Assembly (NCBI RefSeq): GCF_900142725.1
Contig: NZ_FRBW01000003.1
Coordinates: 310,001 to 374,000, forward strand
Length of the DNA stretch: 64,000 nt
From: Roseibium suaedae
GTDB lineage: Bacteria; Pseudomonadota; Alphaproteobacteria; Rhizobiales; Stappiaceae
Reading direction: 5' to 3'
Part shown: in pieces, positions 36,803-46,097 of the stretch
Layout: each line of letters opens with the position of its first letter
Numbering within the stretch: the first letter of the stretch is position 1
The notes under the pieces: generated by a model
The model's input: only the letters and a program-made list of their open reading frames with translations
Told to the model about the DNA's origin: nothing
Database searches by the model: none
Position numbers and translations under genes: made by a program

Positions 36803-38413
36803 TTACAGAGACAGTTTCGTCGGCCGCGCGCGGCGCACCCACATGGCGATCAGGAACCGCGTGAAGGTGAAGGCCGAGAAGACGGTCGTGAAGATACCGA
36901 CGGCCAGCGTGACGGCGAAGCCCTTCACCGGACCAGACCCGAGCTGGAACAGGATCAAGGCCGCGATCAGCGTCGTGATGTTGGCATCAAGGATAGTCCC
37001 GAGAGCGCGGGAGAACCCGGCATCGATAGCGGAGATCGCAGAACGGCCTGCACGCATTTCCTCGCGGATACGCTCATAGATCAGCACGTTGGCGTCCACC
37101 GCCATACCGATGGTCAGAACGATACCAGCAATGCCCGGAAGCGTCAGCGTCGCCTGCAGTGTCGTCAGGACACCAAAGATGAGGATCACGTTCACGGCCA
37201 GGGCAATGTCGGCGATCACCCCGAAACGGCCATAGGCAAGGATCATGAAGATCACGACCGCGGCTGCCCCGATGAGCGAGGCAAGCTTGCCCGCCTCGAT
37301 GGAGTCAGCGCCAAGGCCCGGACCGATCGAGCGTTCCTCGATCACGGTCAGCTTGGCCGGCAGAGCCCCTGCACGCAGGAGCACGGCCAGGTCATTGGCG
37401 CCTTCCACGGTGAAATTGCCCGAGATCTGGCCGGAACCGCCCGTGATGGGCTCGCGGATGACCGGTGCGGAAATCACTTCATTGTCGAGAACGATGGCAA
37501 AGGGCTTGCCGACATTCTGCTGGGTGACCACGGAGAACTTGCGGGCACCTGCGGTGTTGAAGCGGAAGCTCACCACCGGCTCGTTGCTGCGCTGGTCGAA
37601 GTTGACCTGCGCGTCCACGAGGTCTTCACCGCTGAGCAGCGGGGTTTCCGCGATCAGATACGGAATGGGCGGATCATCCGTGGACATGGCGACAACCGTG
37701 CCTGCCGGCGGGCGGCCCTGAAGCGCCTGCTGGGCGGACATGGACGTATCGACCATGTGGAAGGTCAGCTGAGCCGTCTGGCCCACCAGGTCCTTCAGGC
37801 GCTGCGGATCGCTTTCGCCCGGGGCTTCCACGAGAATACGGTCAGAGCCCTGGCGCTGGATGCTGGGCTCGGTGGTGCCGATTTCGTCGACACGGCGGCG
37901 GATGACTTCGATCGACTGCTGGACAATCGACTGCATGCGCTGGTCCAGGCCCTGCTGGGAGAACGTGAAGCGCACGAGGCCATCTTCGGAAACGTTGACG
38001 TCGAACTCGTTGACGGCCTGGCCGCCGAAGACCGAGTTGACCAGCGGGCTGCGCAGCTCGTTCAGACGCGTTGTCGCATCTGCAAGCTGGGACAGATCGC
38101 GGATACGGACCTGAACGCTTTCGCCCTGGATACCCAGACCGGTGTAACCGATGCGCGGCTGATCGCGCAGTGTCGAACGGATATCGCCTTCAAGAGTGCG
38201 GAAGCGCTTCTGGACGTAGTCGGCCTTGTCGATTTCATAGAGCAGATAGGCACCGCCCTGAAGATCGAGACCGAGAACCATCTTGCTTTGCGGCAGGAAC
38301 CCCGGCCAGCTTTCAAGCGTCTTGGCGGAGAAGAAATTAGGCAGCGTCGTCAGAATACCGGCAATGACCACGAGTGTGATGACGGCAATCTTCCAGCGGG
38401 CAAAATAGAGCAT
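36803..38413 (-). CDS. secD: Protein translocase subunit SecD
   Basis: Partner of SecF in preprotein export. The 536-residue protein has an N-terminal transmembrane helix, the periplasmic P1 domain with LGLDLQGGAYLLYEID (family start motif), and the C-terminal membrane half with IGPGLGADSIEAGK and TIGMAVDANVLIYERIREEM. The last contains the conserved Asp in the membrane-spanning proton pathway. It lies between yajC and secF in the conserved order. Confidence 0.97.
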   Translation of the reverse strand: MLYFARWKIAVITLVVIAGILTTLPNFFSAKTLESWPGFLPQSKMVLGLDLQGGAYLLYEIDKADYVQKRFRTLEGDIRSTLRDQPRIGYTGLGIQGESVQVRIRDLSQLADATTRLNELRSPLVNSVFGGQAVNEFDVNVSEDGLVRFTFSQQGLDQRMQSIVQQSIEVIRRRVDEIGTTEPSIQRQGSDRILVEAPGESDPQRLKDLVGQTAQLTFHMVDTSMSAQQALQGRPPAGTVVAMSTDDPPIPYLIAETPLLSGEDLVDAQVNFDQRSNEPVVSFRFNTAGARKFSVVTQQNVGKPFAIVLDNEVISAPVIREPITGGSGQISGNFTVEGANDLAVLLRAGALPAKLTVIEERSIGPGLGADSIEAGKLASLIGAAAVVIFMILAYGRFGVIADIALAVNVILIFGVLTTLQATLTLPGIAGIVLTIGMAVDANVLIYERIREEMRAGRSAISAIDAGFSRALGTILDANITTLIAALILFQLGSGPVKGFAVTLAVGIFTTVFSAFTFTRFLIAMWVRRARPTKLSL

Positions 38414-38487
38414 GTCGGGTAGCCTGTGCTGGGGTGCCAGGCCGGGGCAATGTACCGGCCTGGCGCAAATGCGAAGTCAGGGGGCGC

Positions 38488-38820
38488 TTATGCGCCTTCC
38501 TTGGCCGGCTCGGACTTGGAACGGACTTCCTGGACCATGGAGCGAACGATACGTACCTTCACGCCTTCGGACAGTTCCACTTCCAGTTCACCATCGTCCA
38601 CCACCTTGGAGACCTTGCCGATCAGACCGCCGCTGGTGACGATCTTGTCGCCACGGCGCAGGCCAGCGATCAGGGCCTGGTGCTGCTTCATGCGCTGACG
38701 CTGCGGACGGATGATCAGGAAGTACATGATCACGAAGATCAGGATGAACGGCAGGAACTGGCCGATCATGCCGACATCGAACGGGGCTCCGGTCTGCGCG
38801 AAGGCGGGGGTGATGAACAT
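38488..38820 (-). CDS. yajC: Preprotein translocase subunit YajC
   Basis: Small single-span protein of the SecDF-YajC holotranslocon. The ATG at 38820, after GAGGAG, gives 110 residues starting MFITPAFAQTGAP. One transmembrane helix (IGQFLPFILIFVIMYFLIIR, residues about 16-35) precedes the motif RPQRQRMKQHQALIAGLRRG and a conserved cytoplasmic domain DKIVTSGGLIGKV. It is the first gene of the yajC-secD-secF operon. Confidence 0.96.
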   Translation of the reverse strand: MFITPAFAQTGAPFDVGMIGQFLPFILIFVIMYFLIIRPQRQRMKQHQALIAGLRRGDKIVTSGGLIGKVSKVVDDGELEVELSEGVKVRIVRSMVQEVRSKSEPAKEGA

Positions 38821-39054
38821 CAATATCTCCTCAAGGGGCTTTTCGCGCCGGCAAAGCTTGCCGCCAGCAACAAATGCCAAATTCTGGTGGCCGGACTATA
38901 CCGGCGGCGCGACGGTTTTCAAGTAATCCGGCTAGCTACAAGCGTACCGGAATGGGAATAAGCGCCGTTTTCGTGCCGCCATCCCCGTGTTACTCGTCTT
39001 GCTCGCTCCTGGCCGACCCCAAAGTGGGTCCGAAATTCAAGGTTACAAGTCCCC

Positions 39055-39927
39055 ATGTCCGAAACCAGCGACATCGCTTTGCTCAACCAGAAACTCGATT
39101 CCCTGCTGCAGCTCGTGGCCCGCGCGGTTCCCCCGCTGCCAGTCGCGCCGGACCTTGATGCGGCAGATGCCTTCGTCTGGTCGCCGGCTCCGGGCGAGCT
39201 GGTGCCGGTGGCAAAGGTGAACCGGGTCGACATCGCCCTGCTCTGCTCCGTCTCGCGGGTCCGGGATCTGCTTCTGGAGAACACCCGGCGCTTTGCCAAG
39301 GGCCTGCCCGCCAACAACGCTCTTCTTTGGGGTGCGCGCGGCATGGGCAAGTCCTCGCTGGTCAAGGCAGCTCAAGCCGCCGTCAATGTCGAGATGGGCA
39401 CCAATGATCTGAAGCTGATTGAAATTCACCGCGAAGACATCGAGACGCTGCCCGCACTGATGAAGCAGATCCGCGACGCCAGGCAGCGCTTCATCATCTT
39501 CTGTGACGACCTGAGCTTCGACAATGACGACACGTCCTACAAGTCCCTGAAGGCGGTTCTGGAAGGCGGCATCGAGGGGCGTCCGGACAACGTGATCTTC
39601 TACGCGACCTCCAACCGCCGCCACCTTCTGCCGCGGGACATGATCGAGAACGAGCGCTCCACCGCCATCAATCCGGCGGAAGCCGTCGAGGAGAAGGTCT
39701 CCCTCTCCGACCGTTTCGGGCTCTGGCTCGGCTTCCACAAGTGCAGCCAGGATGACTATCTGGAGATGGTCAATGGCTATGTCGCCCACTACGGTCTGAA
39801 GATCGACGCGGACGCCCTGCGGGCACAGGCGCTGGAATGGGCCACCACCCGCGGCAGCCGCTCCGGCCGCGTGGCCTTCCAGTTCATCCAGGATCTGGCA
39901 GGCCGTCTCGGACACCCCTTGGGTTGA
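39055..39927 (+). CDS. DUF815 AAA ATPase
   Basis: A 290-residue ATP-binding protein of the DUF815 family (PF05673), with Walker A GARGMGKSSLVKA and Walker B-like IIFCDDLSFD. The arginine-finger region contains FYATSNRRHLLP. DUF815 members are conserved in alphaproteobacteria and usually sit next to yajC, as here (divergent). The biological role is unknown; the fold suggests a remodelling ATPase. A terminator follows. Confidence 0.88.
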   Translation: MSETSDIALLNQKLDSLLQLVARAVPPLPVAPDLDAADAFVWSPAPGELVPVAKVNRVDIALLCSVSRVRDLLLENTRRFAKGLPANNALLWGARGMGKSSLVKAAQAAVNVEMGTNDLKLIEIHREDIETLPALMKQIRDARQRFIIFCDDLSFDNDDTSYKSLKAVLEGGIEGRPDNVIFYATSNRRHLLPRDMIENERSTAINPAEAVEEKVSLSDRFGLWLGFHKCSQDDYLEMVNGYVAHYGLKIDADALRAQALEWATTRGSRSGRVAFQFIQDLAGRLGHPLG

Positions 39928-39951
39928 GCCCCGCAAACCCGCAACAAATGC

Positions 39952-39980
39952 AAAAAGCCCCGGCAGGACCGGGGCTTTTT
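39952..39980. terminator. Bidirectional intrinsic terminator
   Basis: A 12-bp stem (AAAAAGCCCCGG 39952-39963 with CCGGGGCTTTTT 39969-39980) has T-runs on both strands. It lies between the convergent DUF815 and nlpD genes. Confidence 0.88.
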
Positions 39981-40004
39981 CTATGACAGGACGTGAAGAA
40001 GACC

Positions 40005-41447
40005 TCAGTCCTTGGGCAGATAACGCGCCGGATCAACCGGCTTGTTGCCCTTGCGAACCTCGAAATGCACCTGCGGCTGGTTGACCGAACCGGTCGCACC
40101 GGCCAGAGCGATGGTGTCGCCCCGGTTGACGGCATCGCCGCGCTTCACGCTCAGCTCCGAATTATGGGCATAGGCCGTAACCCAGCCGTCCTCGTGGCGC
40201 AGCAGAACCAGATTGCCGTAACCCTTCAGTTCGTTGCCCGCATAGATCACGGTGCCGCTGTCGGCAGCCTTGACCGGCGTGCCTTCCGGAACTGACAGGT
40301 TGACGCCGTCATTGCGTGCGCCGCCCGGCTTTGCACCGAACTCGGAAATGACCTTGCCACGCACCGGCCAGCGGAAGTTGGGCACACCGGTTTCAACCGG
40401 ATCGGCATTGGCAACAACCTGCGGCTTTTCGATCTTGGCCGGCGCCGTTTCCTGACGCACAGGTTCCGAAGCACTGGAGATCAGCGCGGGCTTGTTCTGG
40501 CTTTCCGGAACAGAGCCGGACACGCTCACCGTGCGGGCGGGAGCCGTCGCAGTCGAACGGGTCGGCTTGGCACCCGGCGCACTCGCACGGATCGGAGATG
40601 CATCTGTTGCTGTGCCAGAGCGCACTTCCGCGAACTGCGGCTGATGACGCGGCTTGGCGGTCGGCTTCGCGTTGACACCGGCAGCAGAGGCGCTCGGGAT
40701 CGAACCGGTCGTCATCGTGTCAGCTGCCTGCGCCACCGGACGGACAACCGATCCGGAATCTGCGCGGGAAGACCCGCCGTTTGGCGAATAGGCATAGGTC
40801 GGGATGATCAGGCTCTGGCCAGGACGGACAGAGGAAACATCCTCGATGCCATTGACGGCGACGATCGCCCGCTCCGGAACACCGTAGCGCTTGGAAAGGC
40901 CTGCAACCGTATCACCATTGCGCAGAGTGACCCGTGTACCGCCTGCAGACGACCAGCCGTTCCAGGACGCAGCGTTGGTGCTGGAGACCGGTGCGGAAGC
41001 CACCGGCTCACGCAGTGATGCCGTGCGCATTTCCGGAGCCGGAGCCGTTTCAACCGGAGGCAGGGAATTGGACGTCACCGCAGAGCGCGAAGGCATGGAG
41101 GCCGGCGCCTGGGCATAGGCCCCGCCACCGGACGGCACGCTTGCATGCGGCAGCGGCGCTCCATCTGCGGAGCGGGTCACAGAGCCCGTTGTTCCTGTCC
41201 GGCCACCGGCAGAGGGAAGCTGGCCGTTGTAACCATAGTTTTGCGAACCGCTGGCGACATCCCGGTAGGACGGCTGCGACGGCTGGCTTGAGGCAGCCGG
41301 CCTGTTCGACACACTGCTTGTGGTGAAGTCATAGTCGCTGAAGCGTTCGACAGCAGAGCTGCACCCGGCCAGCAGACCGGCGGTCAGGGACATCAAGGCA
41401 ATCCGTGACACCAGATCACCGCGGGGGATACGCAGCCGCTTACTCAT
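40005..41447 (-). CDS. nlpD: NlpD-like lipoprotein, LysM plus degenerate M23/LytM domain
   Basis: Envelope lipoprotein that activates amidases for cell separation. The ATG at 41447 gives 480 residues with a lipobox LAGC near residue 26. A Ser/Ala/Pro-rich region precedes a LysM domain (GDTVAGLSKRYGVPERAIVA) and a C-terminal LytM/M23 domain. In the latter, the metal-binding HxxxD is replaced by NDGVN, as in E. coli NlpD (NKGID), while YAHNSEL and HFEVRKG remain. The domain is thus likely non-catalytic and regulatory. It sits with pcm and surE on the same strand, the classical surE-pcm-nlpD linkage, but no rpoS is present. Confidence 0.92.
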   Translation of the reverse strand: MSKRLRIPRGDLVSRIALMSLTAGLLAGCSSAVERFSDYDFTTSSVSNRPAASSQPSQPSYRDVASGSQNYGYNGQLPSAGGRTGTTGSVTRSADGAPLPHASVPSGGGAYAQAPASMPSRSAVTSNSLPPVETAPAPEMRTASLREPVASAPVSSTNAASWNGWSSAGGTRVTLRNGDTVAGLSKRYGVPERAIVAVNGIEDVSSVRPGQSLIIPTYAYSPNGGSSRADSGSVVRPVAQAADTMTTGSIPSASAAGVNAKPTAKPRHQPQFAEVRSGTATDASPIRASAPGAKPTRSTATAPARTVSVSGSVPESQNKPALISSASEPVRQETAPAKIEKPQVVANADPVETGVPNFRWPVRGKVISEFGAKPGGARNDGVNLSVPEGTPVKAADSGTVIYAGNELKGYGNLVLLRHEDGWVTAYAHNSELSVKRGDAVNRGDTIALAGATGSVNQPQVHFEVRKGNKPVDPARYLPKD

Positions 41448-41581
41448 AGCACTCTCAACCGATAGATGATTGATCATTATGGTTAAGAGTAGAAACCAGT
41501 AAGGTTTATAAAGAGCTAAGAAACCGGCTTATTCTAAGCCAGTGCTGACTTTCGGACAAATAGATCCGCACAGATGCCAGA

Positions 41582-42274
41582 TCAAAGCCGGCCAGCAAGG
41601 CCCGGGAGCAGCGAAATCATGCGCACAACGCCGAGTTTGCGCCGTTCCTCCGAGCCCCCTGCCCGGTTGAGCTTGATCAGCGTCTGCGGTTCGCGGGGAA
41701 TGCCGAGCGGCGCGATCAGAATGCCGCCGGGCTTCAGCTGCGCAAAGAGGCCTTGCGGGATTTCCGTCACCGATCCGTTCAGCACGATCCGGTCATAGGG
41801 TCCTTGCGCGCTCAGCCCGAGAAGTCCATCGGCATGGTGAATGCGGACGGTTTTCAGCTTCAGGGCCGCCGTACGCTGTCCGGCCAGGTCCACGAGGGTC
41901 TGATAGCGGTCAACGCTTTCCACCCTGCCCGCCAGGTGAGCAAGGACAGCCGCCTGATAGCCGGACCCGGTGCCAACCTCCAGGACGGAGTGTTCTGGCT
42001 TCAGTTCCAGCTCCTGCATGACCCGCGCCACGAAGGAAGGCGCGGAGACCACCTGGCCGCATTCAATCGGGAGGGCTGCATCGTCATAGGCGAGATTATG
42101 ATGGACAGCCGACAGGAACAGACGGCGCGGAACCCGCTCTATGGCAGACAGGACCGCACGGTCGCCAATCCCCCGGCGCCGCAACCCGAGCACAAGCGCT
42201 GCCCGCGCCTCCACCTCATCGGCGGTTTCGCGGTGCGGCTCAACAAATTGTCCCGGCCCGTTTGCGCCGCTCAT
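41582..42274 (-). CDS. pcm: Protein-L-isoaspartate O-methyltransferase
   Basis: Repairs damaged aspartyl residues in proteins using S-adenosylmethionine. The 230-residue protein has the SAM motif VLEVGTGSGYQAAVLAHLAG (from residue 97), and the active-site segment YDDAALPIECGQVVSAP is preserved. It lies 22 bp after surE and upstream of nlpD. Length and motifs suggest a functional enzyme. Confidence 0.95.
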   Translation of the reverse strand: MSGANGPGQFVEPHRETADEVEARAALVLGLRRRGIGDRAVLSAIERVPRRLFLSAVHHNLAYDDAALPIECGQVVSAPSFVARVMQELELKPEHSVLEVGTGSGYQAAVLAHLAGRVESVDRYQTLVDLAGQRTAALKLKTVRIHHADGLLGLSAQGPYDRIVLNGSVTEIPQGLFAQLKPGGILIAPLGIPREPQTLIKLNRAGGSEERRKLGVVRMISLLPGLAGRL

Positions 42275-42296
42275 TCATGCCCCCAATGGCAACCGG

Positions 42297-43073
42297 TCAG
42301 TCCTGACCGGAACCGTCCGACAGACTGCGTGCCAGCTGGCCGGCCATATCATGAGCGGTCAGGTCGATGCGCAGGGGCGTGACGGAAATATAGCCGTCGT
42401 CGATCGCATGCAGATCGCTGTTTTCCAGAATGGACTTGCCGCGGTCGCGGAAGGCCAGCCAGAAATAGGGATTGCCGCGACCATCCTTGCGCTCGTCAAC
42501 AACCAGCCCGCTCTGCTCGTGATGCCCCTGCACGGTCACCTTCACGCCGCGCACCTCTTCGGCCGGACAGGCCGGGAAGTTGACGTTGAGCAGGGTAAAG
42601 GGCGGCAGGTTGAAATCGATCAGCTTGCGGAACAGCTCGGTCGCGTGGGCTTCGGCAATGCCGTAATCGGGCCCATTCTCGTCTGACCAGTTGTAGGCCT
42701 GCGAGACCGCGATGGAGCGGATGCCCAGCAGCGAGCCTTCGATGGCACCGGCGACTGTGCCCGAATAAGTGATGTCCTCGGCCAGGTTCTGGCCCCGGTT
42801 GATACCGGACAGAACCAGATCCGGCGCACCCGGCAGAACCTTGCGCAGCCCCATGATGACGCAATCGGTCGGCGTGCCGCGCAAGGCATAATGCCTGTCG
42901 CTGATCTTGCGCAGCCGCAGGGGCTCGCTCAAGGTCAGGGAATGGGCAACACCGCTCTGGTCCGTCTCCGGCGCAATGACCCAGACGTCATCACTCAAGG
43001 TGCGGGCGATCCGCTCCAGAGCCGCAAGACCGGGCGAGTGAATGCCGTCGTCGTTTGTGATCAGGATGCGCAT
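42297..43073 (-). CDS. surE: 5'/3'-nucleotidase SurE
   Basis: Stationary-phase survival phosphatase acting on nucleoside monophosphates. The 258-residue protein starts [20 protein letters not shown], with metal ligands Asp8 and Asp9 in the family signature. [20 protein letters not shown] contains the conserved Asn. It lies between serS and pcm; 1 bp separates it from the serS stop, so the genes are one transcript. Confidence 0.96.
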   Translation of the reverse strand: MRILITNDDGIHSPGLAALERIARTLSDDVWVIAPETDQSGVAHSLTLSEPLRLRKISDRHYALRGTPTDCVIMGLRKVLPGAPDLVLSGINRGQNLAEDITYSGTVAGAIEGSLLGIRSIAVSQAYNWSDENGPDYGIAEAHATELFRKLIDFNLPPFTLLNVNFPACPAEEVRGVKVTVQGHHEQSGLVVDERKDGRGNPYFWLAFRDRGKSILENSDLHAIDDGYISVTPLRIDLTAHDMAGQLARSLSDGSGQD

Positions 43074-43074
43074 G

Positions 43075-44355
43075 TCAGCCGATGGTCTCCAGCCCGTTCA
43101 TGTAGGGACGCAGTGCTTCCGGCACGGTGACCGTACCATCGGCATTCTGGTAGTTTTCCATGACGGCGATGAGCGTGCGGCCCACGGCCAGACCGGATCC
43201 GTTCAGCGTGTGGACATGGCCGAGCTGCTTTTCGCCCTTGAGACGGTAGCGCGCATTCATGCGCCGGGCCTGGAAATCGCCGCAGACCGAGCAGGACGAG
43301 ATTTCACGGAACGTGTCCTGACCCGGCAGCCAGACCTCGATGTCATAGGTCTTGCGCGCACCGAAGCCCATGTCGCCCGAGCAGAGCGTCATCACCCGGT
43401 AATGCAGGCCGAGCTTCTTCAGGACGTTTTCCGCACAGGAGAGCATGCGCTCCAGCTCATCCAGCGAATCTTCCGGACGGGTGATGGAGACCAGCTCGCA
43501 CTTCTGGAACTGGTGCTGACGCAGGACACCGCGCGTATCGCGGCCCGCAGACCCTGCTTCCGAACGGAAACAATAGGTCAGCGCGGTCACGCGCAGCGGC
43601 AACTCTTCTTCCGCCAGAATTTCACCGGCAACCAGATTGGTCAGCGGCACTTCTGCAGTCGGGATCAGATAATGATCGCCGGTGGTCTTGAAGAGATCTT
43701 CCTCGAACTTCGGCAGCTGACCGGTCCCATACAGGGCCGTGTCATGAACCAGCAGCGGCGGCGACACTTCCGTATAGCCGCTTTCCAGCGTGTGCATGTC
43801 GATCATGAACTGGCCGAGCGCACGCTCAAGACGGGCGATCTGGCCCTTCAGAACCACGAAGCGCGAACCAGAGAGCTTGGCAGCCGTGGCGAAGTCCATT
43901 CCGCCATGGGTCTCGCCCAGTTCGAAATGTTCCTTCGGCTTGTGATTGAAGTTGAAGACCGGCTTTTCACCAACGACGCGCAGCTCGACATTGCCCGCCT
44001 CGTCTTCCCCATCCGGCACATCGTCATGGGGCAGGTTCGGAATGACCGCCAGGGCCGCATCGAGGGCAGCAACCAGCTTGCGCTCTTCCTCTTCGCCGTC
44101 CTGAATGAAGGCCTTGAGCTTGGCAACTTCGTCGATTACCGCTTGGGCAGCAGCCTCGTCCCCGCAGGCCTTGGCCTTGCCAATCTCCTTGGAGGCGGCA
44201 TTGCGGCGGTTCTGGGCGTCCTGAAGCTTGGTGATATGGGACCGGCGCGCATCGTCCAGCGCAATCAGCTTGGCTGCGGAGGGCTCATAGCCACGGCGGG
44301 CAAGACCCGCGTCAAAGGCTTCGCTGTTTTCCCTGATCCATTTGATATCGAACAT
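43075..44355 (-). CDS. serS: Seryl-tRNA synthetase
   Basis: Charges tRNA-Ser. The ATG at 44355 gives 426 residues starting [10 protein letters not shown], the usual bacterial length; an extended frame upstream is not supported. The N-terminal coiled coil (residues about 30-100) reads tRNA. Class II motifs are visible: [19 protein letters not shown], the serine-binding TAEVPLTNL, motif 2 in [11 protein letters not shown], and motif 3 in [19 protein letters not shown]. It is followed by surE. Confidence 0.97.
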   Translation of the reverse strand: MFDIKWIRENSEAFDAGLARRGYEPSAAKLIALDDARRSHITKLQDAQNRRNAASKEIGKAKACGDEAAAQAVIDEVAKLKAFIQDGEEEERKLVAALDAALAVIPNLPHDDVPDGEDEAGNVELRVVGEKPVFNFNHKPKEHFELGETHGGMDFATAAKLSGSRFVVLKGQIARLERALGQFMIDMHTLESGYTEVSPPLLVHDTALYGTGQLPKFEEDLFKTTGDHYLIPTAEVPLTNLVAGEILAEEELPLRVTALTYCFRSEAGSAGRDTRGVLRQHQFQKCELVSITRPEDSLDELERMLSCAENVLKKLGLHYRVMTLCSGDMGFGARKTYDIEVWLPGQDTFREISSCSVCGDFQARRMNARYRLKGEKQLGHVHTLNGSGLAVGRTLIAVMENYQNADGTVTVPEALRPYMNGLETIG

Positions 44356-44422
44356 CGTGCTTCCCGGGCGACGCTTGAGGGAGTGCGGATTGCCGCGCCG
44401 CGCCGGGACGATTGCAGGAGCC

Positions 44423-45217
44423 TCAGCCCTCAGCGGCCTCGCGCTCTGCCTCTCGTTCCGCACGCTGGCGTTCGACAAGCCGGACGGAAATAATGGAGAC
44501 TTCGTAGAGAAGCAGCGTCGGCAGTGCAAGGCCGATCTGCGAAATCGGATCCGGAGGCGTCAGAACGGCCGCGGCGACAAAGGCAAAGACGATTGCGTAC
44601 TTGCGTTTCTCGCGCAGGGTCTGGGCAGACACCAGACCTGCCCGACCCAGCAGGGTCAGGATCACAGGCAGCTGAAACACAAGGCCGAATGCGAAGATCA
44701 GCACCATGATCAGGCTGAGATATTCACTGACCTTGGCCAGATGCTGGATGGCGACCTTGCCGTCTCCGCCCGCCTGCTCCATCGACAGGAAGAAGGTCAT
44801 CGCCATGGGCATGACGAGGAAATAGACGAGGCAGGCGCCAAGAGCGAAGAGAATCGGCGTCGCGACCAGGAACGGCAGGAAGGCCGAGCGTTCGTTCTTG
44901 TAGAGCCCGGGGGCCACGAACATGTAGATCTGGGAGGCCACCACCGGGAACGCCAGGAACAAGGCTCCGAACAGAGCCAGCTTCAACTGGGTGAAGAACC
45001 ATTCCTGCGGCGCGGTGAAGATCATCGAGACATGCTCCGGATTGGGAGCCGCCTTCAGATAAGGCACCGTCAGGATGTTGTAGATGTCGGTCGCAAAGTA
45101 AAAGCAGATCACGAACATCAGGAGGATGGCGATCACCGACTTGAGCAGCCGCTGACGCAATTCGATCAGATGTTCGATGAGAGGAGCCTTGGAGGCCTCG
45201 ATATCATCCTGGCTCAT
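44423..45217 (-). CDS. tatC: Sec-independent translocase subunit TatC
   Basis: Receptor and core of the twin-arginine export system for folded proteins. The 264-residue protein has the family start [20 protein letters not shown] and six transmembrane helices, with FYATD and the [17 protein letters not shown] segments. The start overlaps the tatB stop by ATGA, indicating translational coupling. It belongs to the operon tatA-tatB-tatC, with scpA-scpB upstream on the same strand. Confidence 0.96.
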   Translation of the reverse strand: MSQDDIEASKAPLIEHLIELRQRLLKSVIAILLMFVICFYFATDIYNILTVPYLKAAPNPEHVSMIFTAPQEWFFTQLKLALFGALFLAFPVVASQIYMFVAPGLYKNERSAFLPFLVATPILFALGACLVYFLVMPMAMTFFLSMEQAGGDGKVAIQHLAKVSEYLSLIMVLIFAFGLVFQLPVILTLLGRAGLVSAQTLREKRKYAIVFAFVAAAVLTPPDPISQIGLALPTLLLYEVSIISVRLVERQRAEREAEREAAEG

Positions 45218-45669
45218 GCCTTGGATCCCTCGGGAGCCACAGTGGCTGCCGTTTTGGCGGATGCGGGAACGGCCGGTTCTGACGGCACGCTGGCAGCCTC
45301 GACAGGAACAGGGTCTGCGACCTGATCCGCAGCCGGAGCCGTTGCCATGGGCACCGGCGGAACCGCTTCAGGCGCAACCGGCTTTGCTGCCTTGGCGCTC
45401 TGCTCCGCCTCGATGGACTTCTTCAGATCCCCCAGGGGATTGGTGTTTCCAGCCGCTTCCACCTGCTTGCGCATTTCGTCGATGCCGGCCTGCTGTTCAG
45501 CTTCGCGGATCGCTTCATTGAAGGTGGACTGGAATTCCCTGGACAGGCGGCGGGCCTTGCCAATCATCTGGCCAACGGTCCGCAGCATGCGAGGAAGGTC
45601 TTTCGGACCGACGACGATGATCGCCACGCAGACGATCACCATGATCTCAGTCCATCCGATATCGAACAT
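45214..45669 (-). CDS. tatB: Sec-independent translocase subunit TatB
   Basis: Membrane protein that binds TatC at the signal-peptide site. The 151-residue protein starts [20 protein letters not shown] with [14 protein letters not shown], the TatB signature. A short amphipathic helix and a Pro/Ala-rich tail of about 70 residues follow. The gap from tatA is about 60 bp. Confidence 0.95.
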   Translation of the reverse strand: MFDIGWTEIMVIVCVAIIVVGPKDLPRMLRTVGQMIGKARRLSREFQSTFNEAIREAEQQAGIDEMRKQVEAAGNTNPLGDLKKSIEAEQSAKAAKPVAPEAVPPVPMATAPAADQVADPVPVEAASVPSEPAVPASAKTAATVAPEGSKA

Positions 45670-45729
45670 TCAGGTCCGGCCCACAGGTTGGGTCCGGCTG
45701 CCAGACATGGCGCCGGACGCGTCGTCGCT

Positions 45730-45978
45730 TCAGGAAGCCTTGGACTTGTCTTCAGCCTGCTCGGCAGACATGGTCTGCGCCGGCTGATGATCGATCGTCT
45801 TTGGGGACGCTGCAGGTGTGCTGGAAGCCGACGGTGCATCGTCGTCGTCAGCCATACCCTTCTTGAAGCTCTTGATGCCCTTGGCGACATCACCCATCAG
45901 GTCGGAGATCTTGCCCCGTCCGAAAAGCAGAACGACGACCACCGCGATGATCAGAATCTGCCAAACACTCACGCCCAT
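45730..45978 (-). CDS. tatA: Sec-independent translocase subunit TatA
   Basis: Pore-forming element of the Tat system. The 82-residue protein starts [20 protein letters not shown], followed by [21 protein letters not shown], the hallmark of TatA with its FGRGK hinge and amphipathic helix. A charged tail completes it. It is the first gene of tatABC, with a gap of about 120 bp to the ABC ATPase gene upstream. Confidence 0.96.
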   Translation of the reverse strand: MGVSVWQILIIAVVVVLLFGRGKISDLMGDVAKGIKSFKKGMADDDDAPSASSTPAASPKTIDHQPAQTMSAEQAEDKSKAS

Positions 45979-46097
45979 GCGTCTAACTCCCGGTTGGTCC
46001 GGCTCTTCAGCCTGCCGCCACTATTACAAAAAAGGCTTCGCAGCCGCAACACAGTGACCATGCCCCCATATAGGAACAAGGAACAAGTCCTTAAAGG

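Noticed and set aside
40005-41447. Active M23 endopeptidase
   Set aside because: The first zinc-ligand motif is replaced by Asn residues, as in non-catalytic NlpD.
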